Part shown: one piece after another, positions 6,062 to 10,059 of the stretch
Numbering within the stretch: position 1 is the first letter of the stretch
How the letters are laid out: each line of letters opens with the position of its first letter
The notes under the pieces: model-generated
The model's input: only the letters and a program-made list of their open reading frames with translations
Told to the model about the DNA's origin: nothing
Databases searched by the model: none
NCBI GenBank assembly: GCA_900555765.1
Contig: USMA01000027.1
Span: 1 to 10,059, forward strand
Direction: 5' to 3'
Length of the DNA: 10,059 nucleotides
Source of the DNA: an uncultured Collinsella sp.
Lineage (GTDB): Bacteria; Actinomycetota; Coriobacteriia; Coriobacteriales; Coriobacteriaceae
Position numbers and translations under genes: made by a program

Positions 6062-7837
6062 TTACTTCGACAGCTGCTCGCTCACGAAGGCGAGAGACTT
6101 GTCGCCGTTCTGGGAGAGCTCGATGTACTGCTTACCGCGGCAGGCGACGCACTTGTTGCCCACGCGCTCGCAGTCTTTCTGCAGGTCGGCCAGGTAGCTC
6201 GCGGCCTGCGGGGCCAGGACGACCAGATCAAAGTCGGGGAGCATGTCGACGTGGTTGCCATAGGCCTCGGCAGCGGTCTCAAGATTGATGCCGCGCTCCT
6301 TGGCGGCCTTGGCCAGCGCGTTAGCGAGCAGGCCCGAGGTACCGCCACCCTGGCAGAGCACGAGCACGCGCTTGCCGTTGAGGTCGCTGGCGGTCGTTGC
6401 CCCGGCAGCGGGTGCTGCAGAAGCGGCGGGGGCGTCAGCCTTCACGGCCTCGGCGGCAGCGCCGGCAGCAACGCTCTTGGCGTCAGCCTTGCCCTGGAAG
6501 GCAGCGTTGAGCTTGGCGGCCTTCTCGGCGTTCTTGGCGGCGAGCTCCTCCTGGGAGATCTCGGCCTCCTCGGCGCACTTCTGGGCGTCATAGGCACGGA
6601 AGAACGGATAGTACAGAACGAAGTCGACGACCAGGATAAGGGCGAGCATCACAAAGGCGAGCGGCTGGAAGCCCAGGCCCATGATGGTGCCGATGGGGCC
6701 GGGGACGGTCCAAGGCAGGGTGTACAAAAAGCCGTTCATGCCCACGAAGTCGAAAAAGATCTTGAGGAACCAGATGTTGGCGATCGGGGCAAAGACAAAC
6801 GGGACAAAGAAGACGGGGTTGAGCACGATGGGCGCGGCGAACAGCAGCGGCTCGTTGACGGCAAAGCACACGGGGACGATAGCTGCCTTACCGACGGCGC
6901 GCATCTCCTGAGACTTGGCCAGGAAGCAGAACATAAAGACCAGGACGAGCGTGGCGCCGGTGCCGCCCATGCAGACGACGAAGTACTGGGCACCCTGGGT
7001 CAGGACAGCGGAAGCGTGCTGGCCGGCCTGGAACGCAGCCAGGTTGTCGGTCATGTTGGCAACGAGAGCGGCGGCGATGGCGGGCTCGACGATCGAGGGG
7101 CCGTGGACGCCCACGAACCAGAACAGGCTCATGGCGCCGTAGATCACAGCGAGGCCGATGTAGCCATCAGCAGCGGTGAACAGGGGCTGGAACACCTGGA
7201 TGACGCCTTGGGCAAAGCAGAAGCCAAAAGCAGCGCGGAAGACGATGTCAAAAACCCAAAAGACGGTGATGCAGACGGAGAAGGGGATGATGTCCTTGAA
7301 GGTCTGCGAGATGTTGGGCGGAACCTGCTCGGGCATCTTGACGGTGATGTTGCGCTTAATGAAGAACTTGTAGATGATGCCGGTCACAAACGCAGCGATG
7401 AAAGCGGTCAGCAGGCCCTTGGAACCAAGGTAGGTGGTGTTGAAGCCGCTGACAGCGTCCGTGGCGATGGTATCGCTCGAAAGGAGCAAGAAGCCGATGA
7501 TGGCCGCGCACATGCACGAGATGAAGTTGATCTGGTTGTTCTTGGGCAGATCGCGGTTCTGAGCGTCGGCGAAGTGCTTGGCCGTGGTGGCGGCGCAGGC
7601 GATGGCCAGGATGCCCATGGAGTAGTTGTAGCACTTCCACAGGGCGTTGTTGATGTCATCGGGCCAGTAGAAACCCCAGATGTTGGGGACCGAGGCTACC
7701 AGGCAGAAGATGGACGAGAAGATGATGATGGGGATGACGGAGATAAAGCCGTCGCGGATCGCCTTGAGGTACTTGTTGCGGGCGATCGCGTTGAAAAAGG
7801 GCTGGCCCTTTTCGATGATGGCGATGAGTTGCTCCAT
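6062..7837 (-). CDS. lacE: Lactose-type PTS permease, fused IICB components (LacE-like)
   Basis: Membrane permease that imports and phosphorylates a disaccharide, 591 residues, matching the fused IICB architecture of lactococcal and staphylococcal LacE. The start ATG 7837 follows TAGGAG with 6 bases spacing. The IIC domain spans about residues 1-420, with many hydrophobic segments, His245 in GVHGPSIVEPA and Glu329 in NEPLLFAAP; these correspond to ChbC His250 and Glu334 and keep the 84-residue spacing. An Ala-rich, charged linker (about 425-485) leads to the cytoplasmic IIB domain (about 488-591). Its phosphorylated cysteine is Cys495 in VLVLCQGGGTSG, followed by the LacE-like stretch MLPDFDLVVLAPQ. 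It is first in an operon with the GH1 gene (66 bases to its preferred start) and divergent from the LacI-type gene at 8195. The lactose assignment rests on overall likeness to LacE; other beta-glycosides are possible. Confidence 0.95.
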   Translation of the reverse strand: MEQLIAIIEKGQPFFNAIARNKYLKAIRDGFISVIPIIIFSSIFCLVASVPNIWGFYWPDDINNALWKCYNYSMGILAIACAATTAKHFADAQNRDLPKNNQINFISCMCAAIIGFLLLSSDTIATDAVSGFNTTYLGSKGLLTAFIAAFVTGIIYKFFIKRNITVKMPEQVPPNISQTFKDIIPFSVCITVFWVFDIVFRAAFGFCFAQGVIQVFQPLFTAADGYIGLAVIYGAMSLFWFVGVHGPSIVEPAIAAALVANMTDNLAAFQAGQHASAVLTQGAQYFVVCMGGTGATLVLVFMFCFLAKSQEMRAVGKAAIVPVCFAVNEPLLFAAPIVLNPVFFVPFVFAPIANIWFLKIFFDFVGMNGFLYTLPWTVPGPIGTIMGLGFQPLAFVMLALILVVDFVLYYPFFRAYDAQKCAEEAEISQEELAAKNAEKAAKLNAAFQGKADAKSVAAGAAAEAVKADAPAASAAPAAGATTASDLNGKRVLVLCQGGGTSGLLANALAKAAKERGINLETAAEAYGNHVDMLPDFDLVVLAPQAASYLADLQKDCERVGNKCVACRGKQYIELSQNGDKSLAFVSEQLSK

Positions 7838-7870
7838 GCAATGCTCCTAAGAGTCGGTGGGTTAGCAACG

Positions 7871-7898
7871 ATGGTAGCTTTTGGCTTTCGGTTGCCAA
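7871..7898 (-). promoter_or_regulatory. Candidate promoter of the IICB-GH1 operon
   Basis: On the minus strand, TTGGCA (7898-7893, five of six matches to -35), a 16-base spacer, then TACCAT (7876-7871, four of six matches to -10). Transcription would begin near 7864, leaving a leader of about 27 bases with the ribosome site. The operator at 7901-7914 abuts the -35 box. Confidence 0.45.
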
Positions 7899-7900
7899 AA

Positions 7901-7914
7901 TGTTGACGTTGCCA
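7901..7914. promoter_or_regulatory. Putative LacI-family operator, module 2, proximal site
   Basis: TGTTGACGTTGCCA, a CG-centred palindrome of the form TGnnnAC-GTnnnCA. It matches the inverted copy at 8021-8034 at 13 of 14 bases, and the likeness extends into the flanks (AATG before, TT/TG after). Confidence 0.65.
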
Positions 7915-7929
7915 TTTTGTGACACAAAA
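7915..7929. promoter_or_regulatory. Perfect 15-base palindrome beside the operator
   Basis: TTTTGTGACACAAAA is perfectly symmetrical around a single central base and directly abuts the operator at 7901-7914. It could bind a second regulator or be chance in an A/T-run area; no known family is assigned. Confidence 0.4.
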
Positions 7930-8020
7930 AAAGAAGTGAACCGGTGGTTCCTGTGCCTGCGAACCGTCGATTCCTTACGCGTAAACGTTTGAGCCGCCCG
8001 GTGGCTCTGTGTTTGCACAA

Positions 8021-8034
8021 TGGCAACGTTAACA
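8021..8034. promoter_or_regulatory. Putative LacI-family operator, module 2, distal site
   Basis: TGGCAACGTTAACA, the reverse orientation of the proximal site, 120 bases centre to centre. The two sites could support a repression loop across the divergent spacer 7838-8194. Between them lies a weaker AAACGTTT core at 7983-7990 that may be a third site. Confidence 0.65.
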
Positions 8035-8194
8035 TTTGGGCGACAAAAGCCGTTCGGGGAAGCAAAAATGTCGGTGAACGGTAGGTTTTGGGTGGTGAGC
8101 GTATGGTGGGGGAGGCGTTGGATATACTTGAAGGCGTTAAAAATGACTGCGCAAGGTGCCACCAATGGCATCGTTGACATAGAAAGATCGACCT

Positions 8195-9199
8195 ATGGCC
8201 GCTGTTAAAAAATCGGTATCCGTCAAAGACGTAGCGCGCCTCGCGGGCGTCTCGGAGCAGACGGTCTCGCGCACCGTGCACGATTCGCCCAGCGTGCGCC
8301 CCGAGACCAAGGAACGCGTGCGTGCCGCCATGCGCGAGCTGGGGTATCGCCCCAATTTTGCCGGTCGATCGCTGCGCCGCGGTAAGTTTAAGACCGTCGG
8401 CGTCGCCATGTTCAACATTACCGGCACCGGCAATCTCGACCGTATGGAGGGCTTTGCCGCCGCGGCCGATAAGCACGGCTATGCCATCACCCTCACTAAA
8501 GTAGACGGGCATCCGTATACCCTCGAGAGTGCATCGTCGCGCATGAGCGCACTGCCAGTGGACGGTATGGTTGTGATCATGAATCGCATGCCGGCAGACT
8601 TTGGCACTTTTGAGCCGCTGCCTGGCATGCAGACGGTGCTCGTTACGATGTTGGAGCACCCGCTCTGTTCAACGGTCGATAACGACCAGTTCGATTGCTC
8701 GCGCCAGGTGGTCGAGTACTTGCTGGAGCGGGGGCACAAGACCGTGCACTTTATCTCGTGTCCCGAGCGCTCGCTTTCGGGCATGCGGCGCGAGGAAGGC
8801 TGGCGCGAGACATTGCGTGCGCATGGCATTGAGCCACCGCGACTTATCCGTGGCGATTGGACGGCGCAGAGCGGATATGCCGCAGGTCAGGCCCTGGCGG
8901 ATGATCCGACCTGTACGGCCATTTATGCTTCCAACGACGCCATGGCATATGGCTGCATTCGCGGGCTCGAGTCGCGCGGAAAGCACGTGCCCGAGGATGT
9001 GAGCGTGGTGGGTGTTGATGACAGCCTGGGCGACATCGTGCCCGATTGTCGCCTGACCACGGTGCGCTTTGACAACAAGCGCGTCGGCATGTGGGCGGTC
9101 GACAAGATTGCTGGCGCCGAGGGCGTTGCACCCGGTGTGGAGCACATGCTGTTTCCGGGCGTGCTCGTCGAGGGCGATACGGTGCGCGATGTACGCTAG
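8195..9199 (+). CDS. LacI/GalR-family transcriptional regulator (module 2)
   Basis: Sugar-responsive repressor of 334 residues, the usual family length. The ATG at 8195 is chosen because the helix-turn-helix begins a few residues later (VSVKDVARLAGVSEQTVSRTVHD, about 8-30), as in most family members; the ribosome site is weak (AGAAAG). The hinge is YRPNFAGRSLRRG (about 51-63). The effector domain carries the family motifs YASNDAMAYG and EDVSVVGVDD. It is divergent from the IICB-GH1 operon across a 357-base spacer with two inverted operators of a sequence different from module 1. The PTS IIA gene follows 214 bases downstream, so the regulator may also control it by read-through or at its own promoter. 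It is a paralogue of the regulator at 3251-4288. A TATACT at 8123-8128 may be its -10 box, but no good -35 is visible. Effector unknown. Confidence 0.93.
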   Translation: MAAVKKSVSVKDVARLAGVSEQTVSRTVHDSPSVRPETKERVRAAMRELGYRPNFAGRSLRRGKFKTVGVAMFNITGTGNLDRMEGFAAAADKHGYAITLTKVDGHPYTLESASSRMSALPVDGMVVIMNRMPADFGTFEPLPGMQTVLVTMLEHPLCSTVDNDQFDCSRQVVEYLLERGHKTVHFISCPERSLSGMRREEGWRETLRAHGIEPPRLIRGDWTAQSGYAAGQALADDPTCTAIYASNDAMAYGCIRGLESRGKHVPEDVSVVGVDDSLGDIVPDCRLTTVRFDNKRVGMWAVDKIAGAEGVAPGVEHMLFPGVLVEGDTVRDVR

Positions 9200-9231
9200 G
9201 GCGCAGGTCTGTTTGGGTTGCCGCTAATTGT

Positions 9232-9287
9232 GTTCGATATTGTTCAGATTGGTTCAAAAACCGTTCACGGGCGAAAAGCGACCGTTC
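9232..9287 (+). promoter_or_regulatory. Helically phased GTTC repeats upstream of the IIA gene
   Basis: GTTC starts at 9232, 9242, 9252, 9263 and 9284, spacings of 10, 10, 11 and 21 bases, i.e. one face of the helix. The last two are in an exact ACCGTTCA repeat 21 bases apart. They lie upstream of a possible promoter (TTGCGC at 9306, 18 bases, TGTTAT at 9330) for the IIA gene. An activator-binding array is one reading; it is inference. Confidence 0.35.
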
Positions 9288-9413
9288 ATAGCTCGAAATC
9301 ACGTTTTGCGCTGTTCTTTTTTGTTTGAATGTTATTGTTTCTGTCATACACAACGCAGCGCGTATGCCCGGACGCGATGCTCTCCATTGGTTCATATGTG
9401 AAAGGAACGCAAT

Positions 9414-9752
9414 ATGGCAACCAAAGAAGAAATCTCGATGGTTGGATTCGAGATTGTCGCATACGCTGGTGACGCCCAGACCGATTTGCTTGCAGCGCTC
9501 GATGCTGCTCGCGAGGGTGACTTTGAGAAGGCCGAGCAGCTGCACAAGGATGCCAGCGATGCGCTCATCGGTGCCCACGACACGCAGACCAAGCTGCTTT
9601 CGCAGGAGGCCGGCGGTGGCGAGATGGAGATGACCTTCATCATGGCCCATGCTCAGGACACTCTCATGACCACTATGATCCTGGAGAAGCAGGCCCGCTT
9701 TACCATCGATGCCTACAAGCGCATCGCCGAGCTCGAGGCCAAGCTCGCCTAA
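9414..9752 (+). CDS. lacF: PTS lactose/cellobiose-family IIA component (LacF-like)
   Basis: Small cytoplasmic phosphocarrier that takes phosphate from HPr and gives it to the IIB cysteine. It has 112 residues; lactococcal LacF has about 105. The start follows AAAGGA at 7 bases. MVGFEIVAYAGDAQ near the start is a LacF hallmark. The active-site region is IMAHAQDTLMTT: His79 is the phosphorylated histidine (His78 in Lactococcus) and Asp82 matches the metal-binding Asp81 of the trimer. The second histidine usually found in HxQDHLMT is Thr83 here. The protein is helical throughout, with an acidic, Ala-rich profile. It is the only IIA visible, set apart from both permease operons, so it probably serves the IICB at 6062-7837 and perhaps also the module 1 permease. 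It has its own terminator 30 bases downstream. Confidence 0.95.
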   Translation: MATKEEISMVGFEIVAYAGDAQTDLLAALDAAREGDFEKAEQLHKDASDALIGAHDTQTKLLSQEAGGGEMEMTFIMAHAQDTLMTTMILEKQARFTIDAYKRIAELEAKLA

Positions 9753-9782
9753 CGAGCCCTCACAACCAAGTCCCCTTCCATA

Positions 9783-9813
9783 AGCCCTGCCGCTATCCGC
9801 AGCAGGGCTTTTT
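9783..9813 (+). terminator. Intrinsic terminator of the IIA gene
   Basis: AGCCCTGC (9783-9790) pairs with GCAGGGCT (9802-9809), followed by a run of T to 9813. It begins 30 bases after the IIA stop codon. Confidence 0.92.
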
Positions 9814-9826
9814 CTGTCCTCCTCCA

Positions 9827-9893
9827 AGTTGCGGTGAAATAGGGATTGAATAGGGGCCGGCGGGCACAAAACAATCCCTATTCCACCGCAACT
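9827..9893. repeat. 67-base intergenic palindrome with 22-base arms
   Basis: The arm 9827-9848 (begins AGTTGCGGTG, ends AGGGATTG) is the inverse of 9872-9893 with one mismatch, around a 23-base loop. No T-run follows, and the terminator of the IIA gene lies just before it, so termination is not needed here. It looks like a dispersed palindromic intergenic repeat, or a structured RNA stem; copy number in the genome cannot be judged from this window. Confidence 0.75.
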
Positions 9894-9965
9894 CATCCCG
9901 AGATAGTCATTGGGGACAGTCTTGGTGCGCACCGTTGTCCTCCCGTTCGATTTTTGCTCGGTGGG

Positions 9966-9971
9966 TATACT
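9966..9971 (+). promoter_or_regulatory. Candidate -10 box for the gene at the right edge
   Basis: TATACT, five of six matches to the consensus, 38 bases before the ATG at 10010. The position 17 bases upstream is CCGTTC (9943-9948), a poor -35 but a motif that recurs in the other promoter spacers of the window. Confidence 0.4.
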
Positions 9972-10009
9972 TCCATCCGCAATACAGGCCGGAATGAGGA
10001 GGTATCCAA

Positions 10010-10059
10010 ATGCCGGATAACGGGTCAATACAAAAAAGCGACGCGCACGAGATGGCTCA
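10010..10059 (+). CDS. Start of an unidentified gene (cut by the window edge)
   Basis: An ATG at 10010 lies 7 bases after a strong GAGGAGG ribosome site and opens a frame of 16 codons (MPDNGSIQKSDAHEMA) to the right edge. The strong ribosome site and the -10-like TATACT upstream support a real gene. The visible peptide is polar and too short to assign a family. It follows the IIA terminator and the 9827-9893 palindrome, so it is a separate transcription unit. Confidence 0.6.
   Translation, partial: MPDNGSIQKSDAHEMA

Noticed and set aside
6251..7906. A 551-codon open frame on the + strand opposite the IICB gene.
   Set aside because: Its product is Gly/Asp/Glu-rich low-complexity peptide without family likeness, as expected opposite a GC-rich hydrophobic gene; the minus-strand product is a clear LacE with active-site residues.
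8123..8128. TATACT as the firm promoter of the module 2 regulator.
   Set aside because: No -35-like sequence lies 16-18 bases upstream and there is no TGn extension; mentioned only as a possibility in the gene entry.
1..10059. CRISPR arrays, tRNA or rRNA genes, transposases, phage genes.
   Set aside because: No regularly spaced direct repeats of CRISPR type, no tRNA-like fold and no recombinase-like frame were seen; the palindromes have no adjoining mobile-element gene in this window.

Overview
The window carries two complete or near-complete lactose-type PTS sugar-utilisation modules side by side. The genes are GC-rich and Shine-Dalgarno led, intergenic stretches are AT-richer, and there are fused LacE-type permeases and LacI-family regulators. 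Together this suggests a Gram-positive, gut-type Actinomycetota, most likely Coriobacteriia such as Collinsella. That assignment is inference; there is no rRNA or housekeeping marker here.

Module 1 (about 1-4288): a LacI-family regulator gene on the + strand (3251-4288) is divergent from a minus-strand operon. The operon has a GH1 6-phospho-beta-glycosidase (2909-1467) followed, after a 176-base gap containing a large hairpin, by a PTS IIC permease (1290 to beyond the left edge). The 341-base divergent spacer holds three copies of a TGAGCACGT-type operator with a central CG, and a good promoter for the regulator.

Junction (4289-4555): convergent genes are separated by a tandem pair of TGTAACA hairpins bounded by a near-perfect inverted repeat, then by a strong terminator serving the minus strand.

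Module 2 (about 4556-9752): a second LacI-family regulator (8195-9199, +) is divergent from a minus-strand operon in the opposite internal order, a fused IICB permease (7837-6062) then a second GH1 enzyme (5995-4556). The 357-base spacer holds two copies, in opposite orientation, of a different operator (TGTTAACGTTGCCA type). Downstream of this regulator on the + strand is a small IIA gene (9414-9752) with its own terminator. It is the only IIA in the window, so it may serve both permeases.

Right edge (9753-10059): a 22-base-arm palindrome, a short promoter-like region, and the first 16 codons of an unidentified gene.

Working model: IIA passes phosphate from HPr to the IIB domain. The permease imports and phosphorylates a beta-galactoside or related disaccharide, the GH1 enzyme splits the 6-phospho-disaccharide in the cytoplasm, and each LacI-type protein represses its own divergent promoters. 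Both GH1 enzymes carry the Ser-Trp...Lys-x-Tyr signature of LacG-type 6-phospho-beta-galactosidases. No tagatose-pathway genes, mobile-element genes, RNA genes or CRISPR arrays were seen.
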